DNA from: Scatosoma sp045654025
GTDB lineage: Bacteria > Bacillota > Clostridia > Christensenellales > Borkfalkiaceae
Assembly (NCBI GenBank): GCA_045654025.1
Contig: JAZOMO010000021.1
Coordinates: 1-14,682, forward strand
Direction of reading: 5' to 3'
DNA: 14,682 bases
Part shown: positions 1 through 7,121 of the stretch, in pieces
Numbering within the stretch: the stretch's first letter is position 1
How the letters are laid out: every line of letters starts with the position of its first letter
Translations under genes and position numbers: made by a program
Notes under the pieces: model-generated
Database searches by the model: none
The model's input: the letters and a program-made list of their open reading frames with translations, nothing else
What the model was told of the DNA's origin: nothing

Positions 1-24
1 CTCGTGTTTCCCCGAAAACGCTTG

Positions 25-53
25 AAAAAAATCTGGCGTTAATTAACGCCAGA
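25..53 (-). terminator. Rho-independent terminator of the MATE-alarmone synthetase-MBL-like operon
   Basis: Positions 32-53 form a perfect inverted repeat, with 9-nt arms (TCTGGCGTT / AACGCCAGA) around AATT. Reading on the minus strand it is followed at once by seven Ts (25-31). It lies 86 nt past the stop codon of the last gene of the minus-strand operon. The 54-138 stretch between them holds nothing else I can recognise. On the plus strand the hairpin has no T-tract, so it works in one direction. Confidence 0.88.
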
Positions 54-138
54 CCGAAAAAGGTATTAAATTTCCAAAAACCAATAGATTTATTTGAACT
101 TTTTCTTAAAAAGTGTTGCACTTAGTTTGACAAATCAC

Positions 139-1092
139 CTATCTTTGCGTTTCGAAGGCGTAGCCGTCTTTGGTCAAGCAAAGGGTGATATAACCGTTTT
201 CGTCCGTTCGGTATACGGCCGTGCCGTATTCCTCCAAGGCAAGCAAGACTTCCTGGCTGGGACTGTCGTTCTTGCCACCACGGCAGGAGAATACCGCTGC
301 CCGACATTCAAGCGCCCCAAGAAAACTGCGCAGAGTTTCCTCATCCGCATCCGTCCGCAGCTGCACGACGTCAAAGCGTTTGATTTTTACACCCCACCTC
401 TCCAAAAGGCGCAGTTGCTTTTCCGTTTCAAGCGCCTTAAAAGTGTCCTTTCCGTATCTACCACCAAGCAGCACCTCCGTGCCGCCGTAAGAGAGGGTGA
501 GCACTAGTTCGTCCGTAGACGTCCTGTCCGCAAGCGGATATAATACCCGCAGGGAATACTCCTCGTTTTCCATCAGAACGCCAAAGCTTGCGGTATATTT
601 CGGGATTTCCTTGCGTTCTAAGTCAGCAAGAAACGCCTCGTAGGTTGCATTATTCCCCTCTTCCTCTAAAAGGTACGCCGCGCCCACCGTATAATAACGC
701 ACAACTTCGCGCAAGACACCCACGCCACGCGCAGTAGTATCGGGAACAACCACCGCATCAAGGTTACAGACCTCTAACGCGTTTAAAAAGCGAAGCACCG
801 ACTTTTTCGCCTCGCCGTCATCCGCGCCACCGCCGATAAGCACCGTTTTACCGTCCGGCAACTCCACCAGCGTACAGACGCCGTTTTCTGCGTCCAGATA
901 ATGCACGCGCAGTTCGCCTTCCTCGCGAACGGAAACCTTCGGCAAGCCGACGTGGTATCTCCAGCTTTCCATAGGAACGAAAGCAGAAACCACGCAAAGC
1001 CCCGCAAGCAAAACGCAAATTAGTATCAAGACGATACGAAATATACTTTGTTTTAGCTTTTCCTTTGCAAGCTTTTGTGTACGATAACTCAT
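139..1092 (-). CDS. Membrane-anchored ComEC-type MBL-fold protein lacking metal ligands
   Basis: This is a 317-residue protein with a basic N-terminus, one membrane segment (about residues 17-39) and a soluble domain that follows the C-terminal beta-lactamase-like domain of ComEC/Rec2 competence proteins. The parallels are YLDAENG...LPDGKTVLIGGG (ComEC: FLDVGQGD...LPDGK..LIDGG), a VVPDTTARGVG segment where ComEC has the HxDxDH metal motif, LLGGRYG in place of LLTGD, and VYRTDENG near the end. Every expected metal-binding His and Asp I can align is replaced, so I infer a non-catalytic domain. It is about 300 residues with no ComEC channel domain, so it is not ComEC itself. It is the third gene of its operon, 11 nt after the alarmone synthetase gene. 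I see no convincing Shine-Dalgarno, so translation may be coupled. An alternative reading is a degenerate hydrolase with a different active site. Confidence 0.8.
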   Translation of the reverse strand: MSYRTQKLAKEKLKQSIFRIVLILICVLLAGLCVVSAFVPMESWRYHVGLPKVSVREEGELRVHYLDAENGVCTLVELPDGKTVLIGGGADDGEAKKSVLRFLNALEVCNLDAVVVPDTTARGVGVLREVVRYYTVGAAYLLEEEGNNATYEAFLADLERKEIPKYTASFGVLMENEEYSLRVLYPLADRTSTDELVLTLSYGGTEVLLGGRYGKDTFKALETEKQLRLLERWGVKIKRFDVVQLRTDADEETLRSFLGALECRAAVFSCRGGKNDSPSQEVLLALEEYGTAVYRTDENGYITLCLTKDGYAFETQR

Positions 1093-1103
1093 CTTTGGTT
1101 ACA

Positions 1104-1769
1104 TTATTCACGCCCGTTGGGCTGGGTACGGATACGGTTGCAGATGCCCTGCATCTTCTTTTCCACCGCATACATTTCGTCTGCGCAGGTCTTCAATTCC
1201 GCGCGGTATCTGTCTAAAAGGTCGGCGTTTACTTTGTAAGAAACCTCGTGTTCAAGACTTGCCCACATGTTCATAGATATCGTGCGAAGCTGGATTTCTA
1301 CGGGCACGCTACGCGTTTCCTTGGAGAGAGAAACGGGAATTTCCGCAATCAAATGCAGACTGCGATAGCCGTTGGGTTTGGGGCTTTCTATGTAGTCCTT
1401 CTTCTGCAAAAGCACCACCCCTTCTTGGCGCAGAAATACGTCCGCAATATCGTACACGTCCTCTACGTAGCTACAAATAACGCGCACACCCGCGATGTCC
1501 TTTAATTCCGTGAGATTTTCCGCCACCTGCGCAAACCCACGGCGGGCAAGCTTTTCATACGAGCTTTCCACCGATTTTAAACGGTTCTCAATATGGTGAA
1601 TGGGGTCGTGACCACGAAGCATGGCAAACTCATCGTCCAACACCTCAAACTTGGCGCAGACCGTTTTCATCGCCCCCGAATACCACGGCTTTTGCCGTTG
1701 ATATTCCAACAAGAATTTCTCCGCTTCTTCTAAGGCAAGGTCGTCAAAGATGCGTTTTTTATTCTCCAT
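1104..1769 (-). CDS. relP: Small alarmone synthetase, YwaC/RelP-like GTP pyrophosphokinase
   Basis: This enzyme is expected to transfer pyrophosphate from ATP to GDP or GTP to make (p)ppGpp, the stringent-response signal, in the cytoplasm. Its 221 residues are the size of stand-alone synthetases and there is room only for the RelA/SpoT synthetase domain, with no hydrolase or regulatory domains. Visible motifs are GHDPIHHIENRLKS, ELKDIAGVRVICSY, KDYIESPKPNGYRSLHLI and VEIQLRTISMNMWASLEHE, the last holding the catalytic Glu of the family. From memory these resemble Bacillus YwaC (RelP/SasA) more than YjbM (RelQ). The ATG overlaps the end of the MATE gene by 11 nt and has a GAGG site about 9 nt upstream inside that gene, so the two are translationally linked. 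Small synthetases of this kind are usually controlled by transcription, which fits its place in a promoter-driven operon. Confidence 0.93.
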   Translation of the reverse strand: MENKKRIFDDLALEEAEKFLLEYQRQKPWYSGAMKTVCAKFEVLDDEFAMLRGHDPIHHIENRLKSVESSYEKLARRGFAQVAENLTELKDIAGVRVICSYVEDVYDIADVFLRQEGVVLLQKKDYIESPKPNGYRSLHLIAEIPVSLSKETRSVPVEIQLRTISMNMWASLEHEVSYKVNADLLDRYRAELKTCADEMYAVEKKMQGICNRIRTQPNGRE

Positions 1770-3207
1770 CGTAATACACCTCGTGTTTTAGATTTTCCGC
1801 GCCACTCTTTTTTAAGCCGTTTAAGAAATAGATCGTAAACGGAATCGCAAAGAGGAAGGACAACAGGTCGGACACAGATTGCATACATTCAATCCCCGTG
1901 ATATCAAATAGCGGCGGAAGAATGAAAATCAGCGGGATATAGAACAGCCCCTGTCTCGATACCGATAAAGCTGCCGCCGCCAGCTTATTGCCCACCACTT
2001 GGTAGGTCAGACCCGCCATAAAGTTAACGGGCAACAACGGCATCGAAAGACATTGAAAGCGAAGCGCCGCCGTACCGATTTCACGGGCGGTTTCCGATTC
2101 CAAGAACGTCCCTATCAGCCACGGGGCAATGATTGCGCAAATCGCCGCAAAACCAACCATAATCCCCGTCGAAAACGCCAGCGTAAACAAATACGCTTCG
2201 CGTACTCGGTCGTACTTCCTCGCGCTATGATTGTACCCAAGCACCGGTTGATACCCCTGCCCGATACCCAGCGAAATGGAAAAGGCAAGCATAAAGACCT
2301 TTTGCACCACGCCAAACGCCGCCTGCGCCCCCAAAGTCCCCTTCAGAAGGTTGTTTAAAAGGACGGTACAAAGGCTGGCAAGCACTTGACGACAGAAAGA
2401 CGGGAAACCCGTATGTACCACGCGCCCGATGGTCGAGAAATACGCGGACAGATTTTTAGGCGAAATGTTGGTAATCGTCTTCCCTGAAAAGAAGATGAAG
2501 ATAAGGATACTAAAGCTGACCGCCTGAGAAATCATGGTCGCGAGCGCCGCGCCCTGCACCCCCATGTCCGCGCCGTAAATTAAAATGGGGTCCAAAGCTA
2601 TATTCAAAACCGCGCCCGTGCAAAGCCCGATCATTGAAGTAACCGCCTTCCCTTGCGAACGCAAGAGGTTGTTCATCACAAAGGACATACACATCATGGG
2701 CGCAGAAAATAAAATGTACGTAGAATAAATTTTCGCATAATCCAGGGTGGTAAACGCAACGCCGACCTCCTGCTCCGCGCCCAACAATACGACCAACGGC
2801 TCCAAGAAAATTAAGCCGAATACCGTGAGCAATAACCCTATCCCCAGCGCCGAAAAGAACGCCGCCGATGCTACCCTATCCGCGCCCTTTTGGTCGCGTT
2901 TTCCCAGCAACGCTGAAACCAGACTCCCCGCGCCCATACCCAGCGTAAAACCGATGGCTTGGATAATCGACATCAAGGAAAGCACCACGCTGACCGCACC
3001 GACGGCTTGGTCCCCAAGCCCCGACACAAACAGCGTATCCGCCATATTGTATAGAGAGGTCACCATCATGTTCAGCATGGTGGGTATCCCCAAGGAAATA
3101 ATCAAACGGGGAATGGGCGTCTTCGTCATTCTTTCGAATTGAGCACGCTCCTTTTCATCCGTGCGATTTATTTCGCCGCGTATATTTTGTGTATCTTCTT
3201 TTACCAT
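1759..3207 (-). CDS. MATE family multidrug/metabolite exporter
   Basis: This 482-residue polytopic membrane protein belongs to the MATE (multi antimicrobial extrusion) family, which exports cationic drugs or metabolites in exchange for Na+ or H+. After a charged cytoplasmic N-terminus of about 25 residues come two homologous halves of six helices each, roughly residues 30-235 and 255-460. Family-typical stretches are the early PRLIISLGIPTMLNMMVTSL, then YNMADTLFVSGLG, and in the second half LGIGQGYQPVLGYN. Length is normal for the family. The ATG has a GTGAGG site 8 nt upstream, and a strong promoter lies just above it. It heads an operon with the alarmone synthetase and MBL-like genes. The substrate cannot be read from the sequence. 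Confidence 0.93.
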   Translation of the reverse strand: MVKEDTQNIRGEINRTDEKERAQFERMTKTPIPRLIISLGIPTMLNMMVTSLYNMADTLFVSGLGDQAVGAVSVVLSLMSIIQAIGFTLGMGAGSLVSALLGKRDQKGADRVASAAFFSALGIGLLLTVFGLIFLEPLVVLLGAEQEVGVAFTTLDYAKIYSTYILFSAPMMCMSFVMNNLLRSQGKAVTSMIGLCTGAVLNIALDPILIYGADMGVQGAALATMISQAVSFSILIFIFFSGKTITNISPKNLSAYFSTIGRVVHTGFPSFCRQVLASLCTVLLNNLLKGTLGAQAAFGVVQKVFMLAFSISLGIGQGYQPVLGYNHSARKYDRVREAYLFTLAFSTGIMVGFAAICAIIAPWLIGTFLESETAREIGTAALRFQCLSMPLLPVNFMAGLTYQVVGNKLAAAALSVSRQGLFYIPLIFILPPLFDITGIECMQSVSDLLSFLFAIPFTIYFLNGLKKSGAENLKHEVYYDGE

Positions 3208-3228
3208 TTCTTTTGCCTCACAACTTTT

Positions 3229-3257
3229 ATTATAAAACAGATAAAGAAAAATTGCAA
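3229..3257 (-). promoter_or_regulatory. Sigma-A promoter of the MATE operon
   Basis: On the minus strand, TTGCAA (3252-3257) and TATAAT (3229-3234) are separated by exactly 17 nt. The predicted transcript starts near 3222, giving a short leader of about 15 nt that carries the GTGAGG ribosome site for the ATG at 3207. Confidence 0.85.
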
Positions 3258-3299
3258 CCTCTTAGGGAAAAATTTCGTCTATTTTTCCAACGGTTTGTC

Positions 3300-3328
3300 T
3301 TGCTTTTTTTGTTTGAGCGTGCTATAAT
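3300..3328 (+). promoter_or_regulatory. Sigma-A promoter of the PH-domain gene, probably leaderless
   Basis: TTGCTT (3300-3305) and TATAAT (3323-3328) have a 17-nt spacer and an extended -10 element (TGC just before TATAAT). Only six bases separate the -10 hexamer from the ATG at 3335, so the expected start of transcription is at or beside the A of the start codon. It diverges from the MATE promoter 40 bp away. Confidence 0.8.
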
Positions 3329-3334
3329 GCAGGT

Positions 3335-3868
3335 ATGAAACAAAATCTTCCTCAAAACAATCGAAAGGTTTTCCCCTTTCGCCATAGCACTGCAATCGTC
3401 CTTTTTTGCATCCTTGCCCTACTGTTATGCGCGGCAGGGGTCGGCATGTCCGTCTATCGCATCATCAGCGAAGGACTTGGGGATTTCAACAAGGTGCTGC
3501 AAAGCCCCTTCCTCATTGCAATCTGCCTCTTCCTCGCGGCGGTCATCATCGCTATTTTGGTAAAGTCGGAATTTATCGTTGAGGGCGGAGAGCTGATTAC
3601 CCGCTTTGGGTTTATCAAAAGCCGTCTGCCCATCTCCACCATCACAAAAATGGAGCACGACAGAGGTACGCATAAGCTGACCATCTACTGCGGCGAAGAA
3701 TTTAGCGTGTTCACCCTTAAAAAGGAATGGGAAGACGACATCGTCCACGAGATTTGTACGGCAAACAAGGATATCGAATTGTCCTTCACGATGACGGAAA
3801 ACAAGCCCCCGAAGGACGAGGGCAAAAAGAATAAGTCCGATAAATCCAACGAGGAAAATAAGGACTAA
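3335..3868 (+). CDS. Two-pass membrane protein with a bacterial PH-like domain
   Basis: The product is 177 residues: two hydrophobic segments (about 19-41 and 57-76), then a beta-rich domain (about 78-150) beginning SEFIVEGGELITRFGFIKSR, then a very charged, Lys/Asp/Glu-rich tail (about 151-177). The strand pattern, with LITRFGFIKSRLPISTITKM, resembles the bacterial PH (bPH) domains found after paired membrane helices in Bacillota. The domain should lie in the cytoplasm against the membrane. No catalytic motif is visible and the role is unknown. The first ATG is the only workable start, because the next Met (residue 38) is inside the first membrane segment. There is no Shine-Dalgarno at normal distance, and the promoter implies a leaderless mRNA. 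It is a single-gene unit with its own terminator at 3889-3924. Confidence 0.75.
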   Translation: MKQNLPQNNRKVFPFRHSTAIVLFCILALLLCAAGVGMSVYRIISEGLGDFNKVLQSPFLIAICLFLAAVIIAILVKSEFIVEGGELITRFGFIKSRLPISTITKMEHDRGTHKLTIYCGEEFSVFTLKKEWEDDIVHEICTANKDIELSFTMTENKPPKDEGKKNKSDKSNEENKD

Positions 3869-3888
3869 GCGCCACCATAAAAGCTTGC

Positions 3889-3924
3889 GAACGAGCTCTG
3901 TATTATACAGGGCTCGTTCTTTTT
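3889..3924 (+). terminator. Rho-independent terminator of the PH-domain gene
   Basis: Arms GAACGAGC/GCTCGTTC (3889-3896, 3912-3919) continue through a T-G wobble into CTGTA/TACAG around a TTA loop, giving a stem of about 14 bp. Five Ts follow (3920-3924). It begins 20 nt after the stop codon. Confidence 0.9.
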
Positions 3925-3965
3925 AATTGCGGCGAGTAGCGAATATTCAACTCCCACTTTCCTGT

Positions 3966-4009
3966 ATAAAAGCATACACCCCAAAAGTCGCACAACTTTT
4001 GAGGTGTAT
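3966..4009 (-). terminator. Terminator downstream of the LRR lipoprotein gene
   Basis: Arms ATACACC (3974-3980) and GGTGTAT (4003-4009) enclose a second 7-bp helix, CAAAAGT/ACTTTTG, after a single mismatch, with a CGCACA loop. On the minus strand the stem is followed by GCTTTTAT, a modest T-run. The plus side (ATATTATTTT) is also T-rich but no plus gene needs it. Confidence 0.65.
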
Positions 4010-4029
4010 ATTATTTTAAGGTTCTAAAA

Positions 4030-4974
4030 TTAGAGAGTCATCGAGCCGTCGCTGCAATTTACCGTGATAGGCTCACGCTGGTCTTTATCAAGGAACAACC
4101 AGTCGGCAGGGTCGTCTATACCTACTTCGTTGGAGTCGCCCAAAAACTCTTCAAACTGCGCCTTCGTACCGCCAAAGTTCACCGTTCTCAAAGCAGGACA
4201 CTTATCAAACGCGTACATACCGATATATTCTACGCCAGCAGGAATGGTAATCGTCTGCAACTGTTGACAGCCTTCAAACGCAAGATCGCCAATTTCCTTC
4301 GTGCCCGTGGGCAAGGTCAAGCTAACGAAGCCGCAACCGATGAAGGCGGAATCACCGATATACCAAGCACATTTTTCATCGCCAAAATACAACTTCGTCA
4401 AGCTGGTGCAACCGGCAAACGCGCCGTTGCCGACCGATGCAAGCGCCTTGCTGGCCAAGAAGTCCGCCACGGGGAAGTACACCGTCTCCAAAGCGGTACA
4501 GCCTTCAAACGCAGAATCTTCCAGCATATAAATTTTTTCGCTTAAACCAACCGCTTGAAGGGTGGTGTTTTCATAGAAAGCCTCTGCATTAACAACGGTA
4601 ATATCGTGTTCCATATTGCCGTCATCAAAGGTTTCGGGGAAAATAAGAACGGTATCCGTAAAGTAGCGGCCGCTTACAACGCTACCGTCGGGCGCATCGT
4701 AATAAGCGCCCAAGCTTTCCGCCGAAGTTGCTTTCGTCGTATCGAAATGACCGCACTCGCATTGAGTGTTGCCGTATTTCGTGTAAGAGTGCGCCCCAAA
4801 ATCCAATTTTTCATCGCAATCCGCGCCCGTGCAAGCGTGCCAATGGCCCGTTTTATCGCTCGACCATACACCGCTAGCTTGACAAGTATGCTGACTATTA
4901 TCACAAGCCGCCATACCCATCACACAAATAGCACCAAGCAAAGTTGCAGTAATTCTTTTTACAGCTTTGTTCAT
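4030..4974 (-). CDS. BspA-type leucine-rich-repeat surface lipoprotein
   Basis: This 314-residue exported protein starts with a basic stretch and a hydrophobic core ending in the lipobox GMAAC, so Cys24 should be lipidated and the protein held on the outer face of the membrane. Residues 29-77 form a Cys/His-rich module (HTC, GHWHAC, GADCDE, QCECGH) that could bind a metal or form disulfides. From about residue 130 to 295 there are about five LRR_5 (BspA-like) repeats recognisable by AFEGC, AFAGC, AFIGC, AFEGC and AFDKC, each followed by a hydrophobic L..L.. strand. There is no LPxTG or other wall anchor, and the protein ends SMTL. Family members usually mediate adhesion or binding, and the ligand cannot be told here. 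A strong AGGAGGG site lies 7 nt before the ATG. The gene follows hom by 48 nt with no clear promoter of its own. Confidence 0.88.
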   Translation of the reverse strand: MNKAVKRITATLLGAICVMGMAACDNSQHTCQASGVWSSDKTGHWHACTGADCDEKLDFGAHSYTKYGNTQCECGHFDTTKATSAESLGAYYDAPDGSVVSGRYFTDTVLIFPETFDDGNMEHDITVVNAEAFYENTTLQAVGLSEKIYMLEDSAFEGCTALETVYFPVADFLASKALASVGNGAFAGCTSLTKLYFGDEKCAWYIGDSAFIGCGFVSLTLPTGTKEIGDLAFEGCQQLQTITIPAGVEYIGMYAFDKCPALRTVNFGGTKAQFEEFLGDSNEVGIDDPADWLFLDKDQREPITVNCSDGSMTL

Positions 4975-5022
4975 AAATTCCCTCCTAAATAACGCACCTA
5001 AATCAAGGCGTTTTTTCGTATT

Positions 5023-6309
5023 TTATTTTTCTACGCGAACGATGCTCTCTACCGTGCCGATGCCAGAGGCGTTGATTTTCGCCGTCGCATTCTTCATCGC
5101 GTTTTCGTTGCTCTTGTGGGTAATGACGACGAGGGGAACTCTGTCATCCGTTTCGTTCACTTTGCCCTTCTGCGTAACCTCGACAATCGAAATGCCGCAT
5201 CTGCCGAGGATGCCCGTAATCTTCGCCAACACGCCCGCCTTATCCTCTACCGATAAGCGGATATAATACGCGCTCTCGAAATTCGCAACGAACTTCGTTT
5301 CGGGGCTTGCCGTTGCCGTATTCTTGAAGGTGGAGTACTTAATCTCCGAATGGGTTGCCGCAAAGATAACGTCGGAAACAACCGCACTTGCCGTAGGCAA
5401 AGAGCCTGCCCCTCTACCATACAGCATGATGTCCTCTACCGCATCCCCCGTCAGGAAGACCGCATTGTAGGAATCGTTGACGGATGCCAAGGGATGAGAA
5501 GAAGGAATAAAGGTAGGATGCACACGAGCCTCGATACCCTTTTCCGTGTTCTTACCGATTGCAAGCAGCTTTAAGGTATAGCCCAGTTCCTTACCATACG
5601 CAATATCCGTCGCCTTTACTTCGCGGATACCCTCGCGCATAATCTTCGCGAAAGGTACCTTTGTATGGAACGCCATCGAGGAGAGAATGGACAGCTTATA
5701 GGATGCGTCAAAGCCATCCACGTCTGCCGTCGGGTTGAATTCCGCATAGCCAAGGCGCTGTGCCTCTTTCAAGGCGTCCTCGTACTGAGCGCCGCTCTGC
5801 GCCATCTGCGTCAAGATATAGTTGGTCGTGCCGTTGATGATACCCATCATCGAAGTGATGTGGTTCGCCTGCACGCCATCGAGCAAAGTACGGATAATGG
5901 GTACGCCGCCTACACAGCTTGCCTCGTAATACAAACCGCAGGAATTGCGCTTTGCCTCTCTTTCAAGTTCGTGGGAGAATTTACAAATTAATTCCTTGTT
6001 AGCCGTGACGACCGTCTTGCCTTGACGGAGCGCCGCAAGGATAAAATCCTTGGCAACGCCGCAACCACCGATGGTTTCCACGACGATGTCTACGTTGGGG
6101 TTGGCAACGACCTCGGCAATCGAGGATGCGAGCGCCTCTTCGGGTACGCCGATGGACAACGCTCTTTCACGGTTGTTGTCCAAAACGCTCTCTACCACGA
6201 TGTCAACGTTCTGCGTTTTTTGATAAAATTCTCTGTGATCTACCAGCGTTTTAAACGTACCGCCGCCTACGACGCCTACGCCCAAAATTGCTACGCCTAC
6301 TCTCTTCAT
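5023..6309 (-). CDS. hom: Homoserine dehydrogenase with C-terminal ACT domain
   Basis: The enzyme reduces aspartate-4-semialdehyde to homoserine with NAD(P)H, the branch to threonine and methionine. At 428 residues it is the usual length of the monofunctional form. An N-terminal Rossmann fold (about 1-130) begins with VAILGVGVVGGG. The catalytic region (about 135-320) includes GIINGTTNYILTQM, the ADVDGFDASYKLSIL stretch and KELGYTLKLLAIG. A C-terminal ACT domain (about 350-428) starts at YYIRLSVEDKAGVLAKITGI, indicating amino-acid feedback control, typically by threonine. The ATG has TAGGAG 8 nt upstream. It sits 29 nt after coaX in the operon, and no thrB, thrC or aspartokinase gene is in view. 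A weak internal promoter may precede it. Confidence 0.96.
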   Translation of the reverse strand: MKRVGVAILGVGVVGGGTFKTLVDHREFYQKTQNVDIVVESVLDNNRERALSIGVPEEALASSIAEVVANPNVDIVVETIGGCGVAKDFILAALRQGKTVVTANKELICKFSHELEREAKRNSCGLYYEASCVGGVPIIRTLLDGVQANHITSMMGIINGTTNYILTQMAQSGAQYEDALKEAQRLGYAEFNPTADVDGFDASYKLSILSSMAFHTKVPFAKIMREGIREVKATDIAYGKELGYTLKLLAIGKNTEKGIEARVHPTFIPSSHPLASVNDSYNAVFLTGDAVEDIMLYGRGAGSLPTASAVVSDVIFAATHSEIKYSTFKNTATASPETKFVANFESAYYIRLSVEDKAGVLAKITGILGRCGISIVEVTQKGKVNETDDRVPLVVITHKSNENAMKNATAKINASGIGTVESIVRVEK

Positions 6310-6326
6310 ATTTTTACTCCTAAAAT

Positions 6327-6354
6327 TTTATACAATCATTACGCTTGATTTAAA
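6327..6354 (-). promoter_or_regulatory. Possible weak internal promoter before hom
   Basis: On the minus strand, TTTAAA (6349-6354) and TATAAA (6327-6332) are 16 nt apart, overlapping the end of coaX. Each hexamer deviates from consensus, so this is only a candidate for separate expression of hom and the LRR gene. Confidence 0.3.
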
Positions 6355-7118
6355 TAATACAAATACCTCAAGCCCTTCAACGTCAACAGCTTGTCCACCT
6401 TATCGATGCAACTAATTTCTTTAGAAATTACATTGGAGAAGCCTCCCGTCGCCACGGTGATGACGTCCTCTCTACCAAGCTCCTTTTTGATACGCTTTAC
6501 GATGTATTCCACAAGCCCTGCAAAGCCAAACACGATGCCTGCCTGCATATTCGTGACAGTGTTTTTCGCAATGATGCTGTCGGGGGCTTCGATTTCCACG
6601 CGAGGGAGCTTTGCCGTACCGTTGACGAGGGAATCAAGCGACCCCTTAATCCCCGGGGAGATAACGCCGCCGATAAATTCACTGCGCTCGTTGATGATGT
6701 TGAAGGTGGTTGCCGTACCAAAGTCGATGACAATTAAGGGCTTACCCTGACCGCCGTATTCTACGATGGCGGAAACGCAGTTGACCAGACGGTCCGCACC
6801 CACTTCTCTTGCATCGTCGCAACGGATGTTCAAGCCCGACTTTAAGCCCGGGGCAATATGCAACGGACGAATCCCCAAATACACCTCGCACATCTTGTCG
6901 ATGGTATAATCCAGCGAAGGCACAACCGAAGAGATGATACCCCCCGTAATCGCTGACAAGGGAATGTCCTTAATCTTCAGCATATTGACAAGCTGACTGC
7001 CGTATTCGTCCGAGGTCACCTTGAAATCGGTGGCAACTCGGAAGGAGATTTTCAGATCGTCCTTGTCGTAAATTGCATATTTAATATTCGTATTACCGAT
7101 GTCAATACAAAGAATCAT
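6339..7118 (-). CDS. coaX: Type III pantothenate kinase
   Basis: CoaX phosphorylates pantothenate with ATP, the first step of coenzyme A synthesis, in the cytoplasm. Type III kinases belong to the ASKHA fold and are not inhibited by CoA. The 259 residues match the family. The phosphate-binding start CIDIGNTNIKYAIYD is followed by the conserved GADRLVN (about residues 103-109), IDFGTATTFN (about 132-141) and GGVISPGIKGSLDSL. The gene starts 3 nt after the stop of the ECF S-component gene. The nearest purine-rich site (GGAGAAG) is about 16 nt upstream, too far for a normal ribosome site, so translation is probably coupled to the upstream gene. The pairing with a transporter for its likely substrate supports both assignments. 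Confidence 0.96.
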   Translation of the reverse strand: MILCIDIGNTNIKYAIYDKDDLKISFRVATDFKVTSDEYGSQLVNMLKIKDIPLSAITGGIISSVVPSLDYTIDKMCEVYLGIRPLHIAPGLKSGLNIRCDDAREVGADRLVNCVSAIVEYGGQGKPLIVIDFGTATTFNIINERSEFIGGVISPGIKGSLDSLVNGTAKLPRVEIEAPDSIIAKNTVTNMQAGIVFGFAGLVEYIVKRIKKELGREDVITVATGGFSNVISKEISCIDKVDKLLTLKGLRYLYYLNQA

Positions 7119-7121
7119 ACT

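Noticed and set aside
94..507. Plus-strand open frame opposite the MBL-like gene
   Set aside because: No Shine-Dalgarno or promoter, and the opposing frame encodes a clear protein with membrane helix and ComEC-like motifs.
3139..3327. 62-codon plus-strand frame across the MATE/PH intergenic region
   Set aside because: It overlaps both divergent promoters, has no ribosome site, and half of it is antisense to the MATE start.
4975..5022. Short inverted repeat (AACGC/GCGTT) between hom and the LRR gene as a terminator
   Set aside because: The stem is short and interrupted and is followed by the ribosome site instead of a T-run.
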